A DNA stretch of 36,770 bases from Anaerotruncus sp. MC2020 (lineage in GTDB: Bacteria > Bacillota > Clostridia > Oscillospirales > Ruminococcaceae), in the NCBI GenBank assembly GCA_000701945.1, contig JNKE01000002.1:1-36770 (forward strand). The letters run 5' to 3'. Positions 1 to 7,148 of the stretch are shown here, piece after piece. Made by a program: the position numbers and the translations under genes. Every line of letters begins with the position of its first letter. Position 1 is the first letter of the stretch. The notes below the pieces were generated by a model that ran no database searches, was not told the DNA's origin, and saw only the letters and a list, made by a program, of their open reading frames with translations.

Positions 1-441
1 CAGTCCCTTTGAACCCGAATTTCGTTGCCGCTCGCAAGCTCGCTCACTCTGTACAGACGGCACAGTCTGCTTTCGGTGGGTAGAAAAATCAAAAACTATG
101 CCGTTTTTATTTCAAAGCCAGCCGTCGAAGGACGGCGAAGAAGTAGCAAAAGTCGGCAAATGGGGGTAGGAGAGGAAGGGGAGCGCGAGGGGCGCCGAGC
201 GGGCGCGCGCGGTTTCGCGGCGAAGATATCATATAATTAAGTTGCTCGCCGCGTTTTTTACCGACGACGAAAGCAGATTTTTCCTTTTGTTTAGGTAAGC
301 TCGACACAGCCCGCAGGGGCTCCCTGCCTGACTTTTGTTCCAGTTTTTTTCTTTCCCCCGACCGAAGTTCCCCCTCGCATCCTTGCGGACAACAAAGAAT
401 TCCGATAATAAAAAGTATTAGAAGAAAATGTGACGTAGGGT
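1..441. other. Gene-free stretch at window edge
   Basis: No convincing gene is seen here. Short reading frames on both strands lack a ribosome site and run into the repeat array that follows. A small hairpin (GCCGTC, loop GAAG, GACGGC) lies at 121-136. The composition is patchy: GC-rich at 160-260, then pyrimidine-rich around 330-360. The last 20 bases (from about 421) are near-identical to sequence at 32934, so the dispersed repeat probably begins before the tandem array. Confidence 0.5.
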
Positions 442-1153
442 GCGGACGCCCAAAGGGCGCCCCTACAAAGCATTTTCGCAACCAGTTTGAGGATTGACGG
501 GCGCACGGAAAGCTCCCCTACAGATATTCCGTTTATCGTGTGCGTTTCGGTAAGTCGCGGACGCCCAAAGGGCGCCCCTACAAAGCATTTTCGCAACCAG
601 TTTGAGGATTGACGGGCGCACGGAAAGCTCCCCTACAGATATTCCGTTTATCGTGTGCGTTTCGGTAAGTCGCGGACGCCCAAAGGGCGCCCCTACAAAG
701 CATTTTCGCAACCAGTTTGAAGATTGACGGGCGCACGGATAAGCAGCGCACCAAATCTTTGATTTGGATTGCGATGCTATATGCAGCTTTGCTGTAATGC
801 GCCCCTACAGATATTCCGTTTATCGCGTGCGTTTCGGTAAGTTGCGGACGCCCAAAGGGCGCCCCTACAAAGCATTTTCCCAACCAGTTTGAAGATTGAC
901 GGGCGCACGGATAAGCAGCGCACCAAATCTTTGATTTGGATTGCGATGCTATATGCAGCTTTGCTGTAATGCGCCCCTACAGATATTCCGTTTATCGCGT
1001 GCGTTTCGGTAAGTTGCGGACGCCCAAAGGGCGCCCCTACAAAGCATTTTCCCAACCAGTTTGAAGATTGACGGGCGCACGGATAAGCAGCGCACCAAAT
1101 CTTTGATTTGGATTGCGATGCTATATGCAGCTTTGCTGTAATGCGCCCCTACA
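442..1153. repeat. Compound tandem repeat array, two 115-bp then three 172-bp units
   Basis: Units start at 442, 557, 672, 844 and 1016, each with GCGGACGCCCAAAGGGCGCC. The first two are 115 bp long. The next two are 172 bp because a five-base segment is replaced by 62 bases containing the palindrome CCAAATCTTTGATTTGG. The fifth unit is cut off near 1153. Copies are almost identical, so the expansion is recent or homogenised. Each unit holds several short inverted repeats ending in CCCCTAC. A smaller echo follows: GCGCCCCTACAATATGTTG occurs at about 1143 and again at about 1199. The reverse-strand reading frames across the array are by-products of the repeat. Confidence 0.9.
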
Positions 1154-1301
1154 ATATGTTGTCGCAAATTGTATCGTTAGGGTCGGGCGCACGGAATGCG
1201 CCCCTACAATATGTTGCCGCAGACGATTCGGATATCAGCGGGCAGCGAAATGCCATCTGCATCTATGCCCTGTCCTCCCTATCTATATTTTTACAAATTA
1301 A

Positions 1302-1332
1302 TGTAGATTTTTTCTTAATTATGTGCTATAAT
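1302..1332 (+). promoter_or_regulatory. Promoter of coaX (extended -10)
   Basis: A perfect TATAAT at 1327-1332 is preceded by TGC, giving an extended -10 element. No good -35 hexamer is present at 17 bp, consistent with reliance on the extended -10. It lies 32 bases before the coaX start, and AAAGGAGG sits between them. Confidence 0.6.
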
Positions 1333-1364
1333 ATGATTACAGTAATTACCAAAGGAGGTAAATT

Positions 1365-2138
1365 ATGCTTTTAGCAGTTGATATAGGCAACACCAACATC
1401 GTCTTCGGCTGCGTCGATGAGGACGGCAAGATTCTCGTTTTCGAGCGAATCTCCACCAACCACAACGCCACCGCCGCCGAATATGCCGTGCTTATCCGCA
1501 ATATCCTCGAAATGAACGACTTCCAGTGCGCGGATATCCACGACGCTATCATGTCGTCGGTCGTGCCGTCCGTGACAAATACGGTCAAGGAGGCTGTCCG
1601 CAAGCTGTTCGGTGTTGAGGTCATGATGGCAGGTCCCGGAGTGAAAACAGGGCTGAACATCCTCATCGACAACCCCCGCCAGCTCGGCAGCGACCAGGCA
1701 GTCGACGCCGTCGCCGCTATAAACGAGTACCCCACTCCCCTCATCATCATCGACATGGGTACTGCTACGACCGTCTCGGTCGTCGACGCGAACAAGAACT
1801 ACCTCGGCGGACTCATCTTCACGGGCATGGGCGTCTCCACTGAGGCTCTCATCAACCGCACCGCTCAGCTCCCGAAGATAGACTTCGAGCTCCCGCCGAA
1901 CATCATCGGACGCAATACTATCGACTGCATGAAAAGCGGCTCGCTCTACTCCAACGCCTGCGCTCTCGACGGCATCATCGAGCGCATCGAGGAGGAAATG
2001 GGGTGCAAGTGTACCGCAGTCGCGACGGGCGGACTCGCTGAGGTCGTTGTCCCGCTTTGCAGAAAAAAAGTGATACTCGATAAGGACCTCCTCATAAAGG
2101 GACTTTCGATAATCTACAACAAAAACAGAAAGAAATAA
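1365..2138 (+). CDS. coaX: Type III pantothenate kinase
   Basis: Phosphorylates pantothenate in the cytosol, the first step of coenzyme A synthesis. The 257-residue protein has the length and order of the CoaX family of the ASKHA fold. The N-terminal phosphate-binding loop is DIGNTNIVFG (about residues 6-15). GPGVKTGLNI (about 94-103) and GSDQAVDAVAA (about 113-123) match the pantothenate and dimer-interface motifs. IDMGTATTVSVVD (about 132-144) is the second phosphate motif with its conserved Asp. The start is fixed by AAAGGAGG seven bases upstream. The next gene follows after 12 bases with its own AAGGAGG, so the two are probably co-transcribed. Type III kinases need a monovalent cation and resist feedback by CoA (family knowledge). 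No other CoA gene is in the window. Confidence 0.96.
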   Translation: MLLAVDIGNTNIVFGCVDEDGKILVFERISTNHNATAAEYAVLIRNILEMNDFQCADIHDAIMSSVVPSVTNTVKEAVRKLFGVEVMMAGPGVKTGLNILIDNPRQLGSDQAVDAVAAINEYPTPLIIIDMGTATTVSVVDANKNYLGGLIFTGMGVSTEALINRTAQLPKIDFELPPNIIGRNTIDCMKSGSLYSNACALDGIIERIEEEMGCKCTAVATGGLAEVVVPLCRKKVILDKDLLIKGLSIIYNKNRKK

Positions 2139-2150
2139 GGAGGGCTAAAT

Positions 2151-2492
2151 ATGCCATTTATCAATGTCAAGACGAACGTATCGACCACACATGAAGCAGA
2201 GATAAACATCAAGTCCGCACTCGGACAGGCTATCACTGCTATCCCCGGCAAGTCGGAGGGCTGGCTCATGGTAGGCATCGAGCCCGACTACAGGCTGTGG
2301 TTCAAGGGCACTAACGAGCCCGCGGCTATAGTGCAGGTGAGCCTCTACGGCGGCGCATCTCACAACGCCAAGACCACTCTGACAAGCCACATCACTGGCA
2401 TCCTCACCGACGAGCTCGGCATCTCCTCGGACAGAGTGTACGTCATGTACACCGAGACTGAGAGCTGGGGCTGGAATGGCTCGAACTTCTAA
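2151..2492 (+). CDS. MIF-like tautomerase
   Basis: Macrophage migration inhibitory factor family, tautomerase superfamily; members form trimers and tautomerise phenylpyruvate or related keto-enols. The 113-residue length equals that of animal MIF. Pro2, the catalytic base after Met removal, is present. Lys34 fits the substrate-binding Lys of MIF. The C-terminal SWGWNGSNF matches the conserved WGWNxSTF end, with Asn109 as the active-site Asn. The CxxC oxidoreductase motif of vertebrate MIF is absent. No signal peptide is visible, so the protein is probably cytosolic. It sits 12 bases behind coaX with AAGGAGG and is followed by a hairpin. Its physiological substrate cannot be told from sequence. 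The link with coaX looks like shared transcription rather than a shared pathway. Confidence 0.9.
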   Translation: MPFINVKTNVSTTHEAEINIKSALGQAITAIPGKSEGWLMVGIEPDYRLWFKGTNEPAAIVQVSLYGGASHNAKTTLTSHITGILTDELGISSDRVYVMYTETESWGWNGSNF

Positions 2493-2503
2493 ACAATGAC
2501 GAA

Positions 2504-2530
2504 AAGGGGCGGATATCAAATCCGCCCTTT
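2504..2530 (+). terminator. Hairpin terminator after coaX-MIF unit
   Basis: GGGCGGAT (2507-2514) pairs with ATCCGCCC (2520-2527), extended by A-T pairs, with a five-base loop. Only a short TTT follows, so termination may be partial. Confidence 0.6.
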
Positions 2531-2591
2531 CTGCGTTCCGAACTGAATGATTAACGGCGATTTGTTCGCACGCAAAATTCCGAAGAATCGT

Positions 2592-2615
2592 CGGACGCCC
2601 AAAGGGCGCCCCTAC
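2592..2615. repeat. Dispersed GC-rich repeat (GGCGCC family)
   Basis: A single copy of the element that makes up the 442-1153 array: GGACGCCCAAAGGGCGCC followed by CCTAC. It lies in the 3' spacer between the MIF gene and element E1. Confidence 0.8.
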
Positions 2616-2626
2616 AGTCAGCAATA

Positions 2627-2748
2627 AAAAGGACTCCCGAAGGGGAGCCCCCTTTGGCGGATTCGCAGGTTACCAAATATGAGCCGTTACTTTACGGCTC
2701 GGTAGCCCACTTTTTTCCGCTAAGGAGAGCAGCCTAAGGAGTCCTTTT
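2627..2748 (-). ncRNA. Candidate structured RNA E1, unidentified class
   Basis: The closing stem pairs 2627-2637 (AAAAGGACTCC) with 2738-2748. Inside are three nested helices: GCGGA/TCCGC, GGTTACC/GGTAGCC, and a hairpin GAGCCGT/ACGGCTC. The 97-base core (2641-2737) differs at about nine positions from the core of E2 at 19805-19900. The closing stem is quite different in sequence in E2 but still paired. Orientation is inferred: read on the minus strand, loops become A-rich and a TTTTT run follows the stem. It starts three bases after the stop codon of the dockerin GH26 gene, so it may act as that gene's 3' end. I could not match it to a riboswitch or ribozyme I know. Confidence 0.55.
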
Positions 2749-2751
2749 CTT

Positions 2752-5067
2752 TTACTTCTTTGAATACTCGGGCAGGGCCTCGATAGCTCCCGCGTCGAGC
2801 TTCTGTATCGCAAGCGCGTCGTTTGCGGTCACGCCGTCGCCTACATCGTAGCAGTCAGCATTAGCCGCGCCCTCGGGCTTGAGCCGGAACTTGTCCTTGT
2901 TCGCAATCGACTGGAGGATAGCTACCGCGTCCGCTACGGACACCTTGCCGTCGAGGTTGGCGTCGCCGAGAAGCGTCACCTTCACTGTCTCAGCAGAGGT
3001 GGTTGTTGTCTCTGTCGCAGTCGCAGTTGTTGAAGTTGCAGTCGAAGTCGCAGTTGTAGTCAGCGTCGTGGTCTCAGAGGAAACGGGGATAACATCAGTG
3101 ATAACACTGAGGTCGGTTATCTCGCAGGGCTGGTCAACAGCGACCTCCTTCTCAGCGTCCCACACGTTCGACCACCATATCTGGAACTCGGCAGACGTGA
3201 TATTCTCGGGGATATCGTCGAGGGGCATTCTGAGAATTATCTCGCCCCCAACGGCATCTTCCTTCCACTCGATGTTCGTCCAGTCGTCGGCAGATGTGCC
3301 GAATCCGAGCGCACCGCCGATAGACGCCTTTTTCGCGCCCTTTATCTCAGCCTGGAGCCAGCAGCCCGCCTTGCTGCCCTCCCAGAGCTCGACCTTCTGC
3401 TTCATGACCTTGAAAGTAAAAGCGTCGGAAGTGGTAGTAGTAGTCGCAGCAGTAGTGCTACTGACGGTCGTCGTCGCCTTTGTGGCGGTAGTAGTCGTCG
3501 GGTCGGGAGTCTTGCCGTTCTTGTAGAGGTCGGCAGGAAGCTCGTCGAGAGTGATGCAGTAGTCGCTCTGATACATCTCGATAGTGTCTTCCTTGGTGTT
3601 GAATATCGGGTCGGAGAGGAAGTCCGTCTTTCCGCCGCCGTCGTACCATGTGCAGAAGTACAGCCAGCCAGCCTTGTCCTCAGTGAGGTTGCCGACTGTT
3701 GAGAAGCTGTCATTCTCAGCCATTGATACCATTTTCTTGCTGTCGTACTTCTCCATGATGCCGTAGAAAGTCGAGGAGTATGAGCCGTCGTCGTGTACAT
3801 ATGAAGCCTGCCAGTTGTTCTCGGCAAGGTACTTCACACAGCTGTACTTGTCATAGCCGATGATATCAACATAGTCGTCGCCCGGGTACCAGTTGGCAGA
3901 GGTGTCGAAGTTGTAGCTGTTCCACTCCCAGATAAGGTTGTGGCAGTCGAAGTCCTCGGTCAGGGTCGTGTAGGTATACTTCCACAGCTCCTTGTACACG
4001 GCAGAGCCTTCCTTGCCCCACCAGAACCACGAACCTGTCTCTCCGCCGCCGCCTTCGGCTTCGTGGAGGGGTCGCCATATCACGGGAACTCCCTCAGCCT
4101 CGAGCTTCTTGAACTCAGCCGCAAGAGTCTCCAGTGACTGACGGTAGTAGTCGTATTCCTTCGTTCCCTTGGTGTAAGCCTTCTCGGGCGAGAAATCGTT
4201 ATCCTTGGCGTTGTACGAAGTCTGAGCCCAGTCTATACGGTCGCCGATGGTGTAGCTTTCCATCTTGTTCGGCACGTTGATGTGGAAAGAAGCCGTAGCT
4301 ATACCGTTCTTTTCCTTTACCCAGTCGATGATGCGCTTTGTCGAACCGTCGTCGCTGCCGTATGCGGGACAGCAGAAATTGCCGTAGTCAAAGCCGCGGA
4401 TAGCGGGATAATGACCCGTTGTATCCTTGAGATACTCAAACTCGGTCTCAAGTCCGTGAGGACCGCCGCTGTATATCTCCTGCTGACCCGAGATTATATT
4501 CTTTCCGTACACGCTGTTGAGGTAAGCCATAAGGCTCTGGGTCTCCTTGGTTGCGAGCGGGTCGCAGGGAGTGCTCTGCGAAGCCTTGATGTCGGGCAGA
4601 ACAGTAGTGCCTACGGTGAAGTAGTCGAACATCGTCCAGCCCCACGAGGACTTTATCTTCAGCGTGTTCTTGCCCGCGTTGAGCTTGACTGCGGACTTGA
4701 TAGGCTGGTAGGTATCGCCCTCGGGAATCGACAGCGAGCCCTGTGATGCGTCGTTTACGTAGAGGTCCTGCTGCTTCGAGCCGCCCACGCCGTGCGCGTA
4801 GATGACGAGGTCATACATACCCGCGGAGGCTACCTCGAACTCCATTTCGATGACGCCGTCGTCCTTCATGTAGAGGATGCTTCCGCCGCTCGCGGACGCA
4901 TCGGAGTCAACGGCGGTCTTTCCCGTGACCGTCGCGTCCTCGAACTCGAACTTAGCCGCGTCGGCGGCGTCTGCGGTGAAGCGTACAGCCGAGCCTACAG
5001 CTGTGCCGTTGAGCGCGAGAGCCGCTGACATCGCGACCGCGCTTGCCTTTCTGAATAGATTCTTCAT
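2752..5067 (-). CDS. Secreted GH26 glycanase (probable beta-mannanase) with CBM35-like module and dockerin
   Basis: 771 residues, exported. A signal peptide (Lys/Arg start, hydrophobic stretch to about residue 33) leads to a CBM35-like beta-sandwich (about 38-153). The GH26 catalytic domain spans about 165-515. WRPLHEAEGG carries the probable acid/base Glu336, and SMAENDSF the probable nucleophile Glu451. A Thr/Ser/Pro linker (about 522-546) leads to an unassigned module of about 110 residues, perhaps another carbohydrate-binding module, then a second Thr-rich linker. The C-terminus is a type I dockerin (699-771) with DANLDGKVSVADAVAILQ as first calcium loop and a degenerate second one. It would dock onto a cohesin-bearing scaffoldin, which is not in this window. 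GH26 is mostly mannanase, so mannan is the likely but unproven substrate. TCGGAGGG precedes the ATG. Confidence 0.93.
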   Translation of the reverse strand: MKNLFRKASAVAMSAALALNGTAVGSAVRFTADAADAAKFEFEDATVTGKTAVDSDASASGGSILYMKDDGVIEMEFEVASAGMYDLVIYAHGVGGSKQQDLYVNDASQGSLSIPEGDTYQPIKSAVKLNAGKNTLKIKSSWGWTMFDYFTVGTTVLPDIKASQSTPCDPLATKETQSLMAYLNSVYGKNIISGQQEIYSGGPHGLETEFEYLKDTTGHYPAIRGFDYGNFCCPAYGSDDGSTKRIIDWVKEKNGIATASFHINVPNKMESYTIGDRIDWAQTSYNAKDNDFSPEKAYTKGTKEYDYYRQSLETLAAEFKKLEAEGVPVIWRPLHEAEGGGGETGSWFWWGKEGSAVYKELWKYTYTTLTEDFDCHNLIWEWNSYNFDTSANWYPGDDYVDIIGYDKYSCVKYLAENNWQASYVHDDGSYSSTFYGIMEKYDSKKMVSMAENDSFSTVGNLTEDKAGWLYFCTWYDGGGKTDFLSDPIFNTKEDTIEMYQSDYCITLDELPADLYKNGKTPDPTTTTATKATTTVSSTTAATTTTTSDAFTFKVMKQKVELWEGSKAGCWLQAEIKGAKKASIGGALGFGTSADDWTNIEWKEDAVGGEIILRMPLDDIPENITSAEFQIWWSNVWDAEKEVAVDQPCEITDLSVITDVIPVSSETTTLTTTATSTATSTTATATETTTTSAETVKVTLLGDANLDGKVSVADAVAILQSIANKDKFRLKPEGAANADCYDVGDGVTANDALAIQKLDAGAIEALPEYSKK

Positions 5068-5105
5068 CTTAATTATCCCTCCGAATCAGATTAATTTGTA
5101 CTTTA

Positions 5106-5134
5106 ATTATACTTCATTAATAAAGTATAATCAA
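5106..5134 (-). promoter_or_regulatory. Promoter of the GH26 gene, overlapped by a palindrome
   Basis: On the minus strand TTGATT (5129-5134) and TATAAT (5106-5111) are 17 bp apart. The region 5106-5131 is also an inverted repeat: ATTATACTT, eight bases, AAGTATAAT. The symmetry covers the -10, the spacer and part of the -35, which is how repressor operators are often placed. Confidence 0.75.
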
Positions 5135-5187
5135 TGCTTTTCGGAAAAATTTGCAAAATGTACATTATTTTCGTATATCAGGACAAC

Positions 5188-5228
5188 AAAAAAGCCGCAC
5201 TTTTAGATAATTCTCACAAGCGCAGCTT
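5188..5228 (-). terminator. Terminator after the sirtuin operon
   Basis: On the minus strand AAGCTGCGCTT (5218-5228) pairs with AAGTGCGGCTT (5192-5202) through 11 pairs, some G-T, with a 15-base loop. A run of six T follows (5188-5193). It separates the six-gene run from the GH26 promoter. Confidence 0.7.
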
Positions 5229-5280
5229 AAATATTATATTAAATTATTGATAGTTTAATTATTTTCAGAACATTCAAACA

Positions 5281-5412
5281 CTGTAGGGGCGCCCTTCGGT
5301 TTATTTCGCCGCTTTTAAAAGCTATAAGCGGCGACCATAGACGCTGTCTCTGGACTCTGCAAGCCTTTGTAAAGGCTTGAGCGAAACTTTCGGTTTCGCG
5401 CGGTAGTTTATT
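5281..5412. repeat. Composite dispersed repeat, families A and B joined
   Basis: A half copy of the GGCGCC element (TGTAGGGGCGCCCTTCGG) runs directly into a longer repeat that recurs almost unchanged at 27990-28105. Inside are inverted repeats: CAAGCCTTT-GT-AAAGGCTTG, GCGAAAC-TTTCG-GTTTCGC, and CGCCGCTT with AAGCGGCG. Together with the GH26 promoter and the terminator at 5188, this accounts for the 5068-5438 gap; no gene is seen. Confidence 0.8.
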
Positions 5413-5438
5413 CGGAACGGAAGCAATCTCCGCGCCCC

Positions 5439-6155
5439 TTATATCTGCGAGAACACCTCGCCTATGTTCTGACATATCAGCAGGTCGGCGCTGCCGTCGT
5501 ACTGCGTCGGCGACTTGTTGATGATGACAAGCGAATTGCCCCTGAAATAGCGGATAAGTCCCGCCGCAGGATACACGTTCAGCGACGTTCCGCCAATGAT
5601 GAGGGTGTCGCTGTTCGATATCGCGTTTATCGCTCCGCTGACCACCGCGTCGTCGAGCCCCTCCTCGTACAGCACGACGTCAGGCTTTATCACGCCGCCG
5701 CACTCGCACTTCGGCACGCCCTCGCCCTCGAAGATGTACTCGGGTCCGTAGAACTTCCCGCAGCACGTGCAGTTGTTGCGGTGTATGCTCCCGTGAAGCT
5801 CGTACACGCGCTTGCTGCCCGCTGTCTGATGCAGTCCGTCGATGTTCTGCGTCACTATCGCCGACAGCTTCCCCTGCTCCTCCAGCTCCGCGAGCTTGAT
5901 GTGCGCGGGATTGGGCTTCGCGTTCAGGCAGTTCATCTTCGCGCGGTAAAAGCGGTAAAACTCCTCGGTCTTGTGCTCGAAAAATGTGTGGCTGAGTATG
6001 GTCTCGGGCGGGTAGTCCCACTGCTGGCTGTACAAGCCGTCAACACTGCGGAAATCGGGAATGCCGCTCTCTGTGGAGACTCCCGCTCCGCCGAAAAATA
6101 CGATGCTCTTCGAGCCGTCCACTATCTCCTTCAGCCTTTTTACCTCGTCCGTCAT
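5439..6155 (-). CDS. cobB: Sirtuin, NAD-dependent protein deacylase
   Basis: Removes acyl groups from lysines using NAD+ in the cytosol. The 238 residues match a single-domain bacterial Sir2. GGAGVSTESGIPDFRS (22-37) is the NAD-binding start. TQNIDGLHQTAGS (102-114) gives the Asn and Asp that contact NAD ribose. ELHGS places the catalytic His at 121. GGTSLNVYPA (near 195) is the third Rossmann motif. The zinc ribbon has Cys129 and Cys132, but the second pair is CEC (150, 152) instead of the usual CxxC. The ATG overlaps the stop of the YjbQ gene as ATGA, so the two are translationally coupled. Proteins called CobB in other species may also act as desuccinylases; specificity is not readable here. 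Confidence 0.93.
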   Translation of the reverse strand: MTDEVKRLKEIVDGSKSIVFFGGAGVSTESGIPDFRSVDGLYSQQWDYPPETILSHTFFEHKTEEFYRFYRAKMNCLNAKPNPAHIKLAELEEQGKLSAIVTQNIDGLHQTAGSKRVYELHGSIHRNNCTCCGKFYGPEYIFEGEGVPKCECGGVIKPDVVLYEEGLDDAVVSGAINAISNSDTLIIGGTSLNVYPAAGLIRYFRGNSLVIINKSPTQYDGSADLLICQNIGEVFSQI

Positions 6156-6553
6156 TTCCAGTCCCCCATTACCTTAACGTAGAATTTCCTGTTGCGCGGA
6201 CCGTCGAACTCGCAGAAGTACACGCCCTGCCATGTGCCGAGCAGAGGACGTCCCGCGGTGACGATGATAGTCTCGCTCGCTCCGACAACGGACGACTTGA
6301 TATGCGCGTCGGAGTTGCCCTCAGCGTGACGGAATGTTTCAAAGTCGGGGAACACCTTGTTGAAGCCCGCGATGAAGTCGGACTTGACGTCGGGGTCGGC
6401 GTTCTCGTTTATGGTGATAGCGGCAGTCGTGTGCGGGCAGTAAACCACGCAGATACCCTCGTTCACGCCGCTCTCGGAGATAGCCTCCGTGACCTCGGCG
6501 GTGATGTCGACAAGTCCCTCTTTCTGAGTTTTCAGCTGGAAATTGAATAGCAT
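6152..6553 (-). CDS. YjbQ/UPF0047 family protein
   Basis: 133 residues, the full length of the UPF0047 (YjbQ) family, a small trimeric cytosolic fold. Family motifs are clear: HTTAAITINENADPDV (about 42-57), HAEGNSDAHIKSS (about 76-88) and LGTWQGVYFCEFDGPR (about 105-120). The conserved His and Asp residues are thought to form a metal or phosphate site. A weak thiamin phosphate synthase activity has been reported for some members, but the real role is unknown. AAGGAGG lies eight bases before the ATG. The stop overlaps the sirtuin start, and the upstream unknown gene ends 44 bases away, so it belongs to the run starting at 8525. Confidence 0.92.
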   Translation of the reverse strand: MLFNFQLKTQKEGLVDITAEVTEAISESGVNEGICVVYCPHTTAAITINENADPDVKSDFIAGFNKVFPDFETFRHAEGNSDAHIKSSVVGASETIIVTAGRPLLGTWQGVYFCEFDGPRNRKFYVKVMGDWK

Positions 6554-6597
6554 AAGTTTTCCTCCTTAGATGTTTTTCTCTATTTATTCGCGAATTA

Positions 6598-7134
6598 TCA
6601 CTTTTTGTGCAGTTTTTTCAGGTAACGCTCCGCTTTGTTCGGCGAATCGAATCTCTTTTCGGCGCAGGACTTACCTCTGCTCGAGCTGTAGAGCACGCCG
6701 TCCTTCCAGTAGTATTGGTCTTCGGCGTCCCCCTCGAGAAATACTTTATCCGATCTCTGTTTAGACGTGCGATACGGTCTTTGCATGGGATACGGCTCAG
6801 GCGCGCACTCCTCCTTGCCCCCTGAGATAAGCTCGTAGAAAAAGGTACAGGCTTCATTTTCCTTTTGAAAGCTCTTCACCACAACGCGCTTGCCGAACTC
6901 GTCCTCGTATAAGACCTGCCACCTGCCCGTTTCGTTCGTGAGGACGTAGCAACCCTTATCGTAGAAGTAGCCCTCCACGCCGTCGCAGCCGAAGACCTCT
7001 TCGCCGTCCTTTATCACCTTAAATCGCTTTATTATGCCGCCGTTTCGCATGAATCTGTTGTTGAGACCATCTCCCTGCAATTTTTCTCGAAGCGCGAAAA
7101 CCGTTCTGACCTTCTTTTCATTAGTGTTCGGCAA
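6598..7134 (-). CDS. Uncharacterised protein, 178 aa, TTG start
   Basis: No family is recognised. The start is a TTG at 7134 because AGGAGG lies seven bases upstream of it and just after the stop of the preceding gene. An ATG at 7170 would add 12 residues, overlap that gene and lack a ribosome site. The protein is soluble, Lys/Glu-rich and ends LKKLHKK. The middle has two similar aromatic-rich strands (GCDGVEGYFYDKGCYVL and GRWQVLYEDEFGKRVVV), and the C-terminal part has DQYYWKDGVLYSSSRGK, suggesting small repeated beta elements. There is no signal peptide or membrane segment. It is the fourth gene of the nth run; co-transcription is likely from the spacing, but no role in DNA repair can be claimed. 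Confidence 0.75.
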   Translation of the reverse strand: MPNTNEKKVRTVFALREKLQGDGLNNRFMRNGGIIKRFKVIKDGEEVFGCDGVEGYFYDKGCYVLTNETGRWQVLYEDEFGKRVVVKSFQKENEACTFFYELISGGKEECAPEPYPMQRPYRTSKQRSDKVFLEGDAEDQYYWKDGVLYSSSRGKSCAEKRFDSPNKAERYLKKLHKK

Positions 7135-7148
7135 AGTCCTACCTCCTG

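Noticed and set aside
442..1153. Possible CRISPR array
   Set aside because: Units of 115 and 172 bp are repeated whole, with no unique spacers between short repeats and no cas gene in the window.
107..1167. Overlapping reverse-strand reading frames with the recurring VGAPFGRP peptide
   Set aside because: They are translations of the tandem repeat, lack ribosome sites, overlap one another and change only when the repeat changes.
2627..2748. E1 as a cyclic-di-GMP (GEMM) riboswitch, because of GGTAGC and GGTTACC segments
   Set aside because: The order of these segments is opposite to GEMM, the other conserved GEMM blocks are missing, and E1 is behind a gene, not before one.
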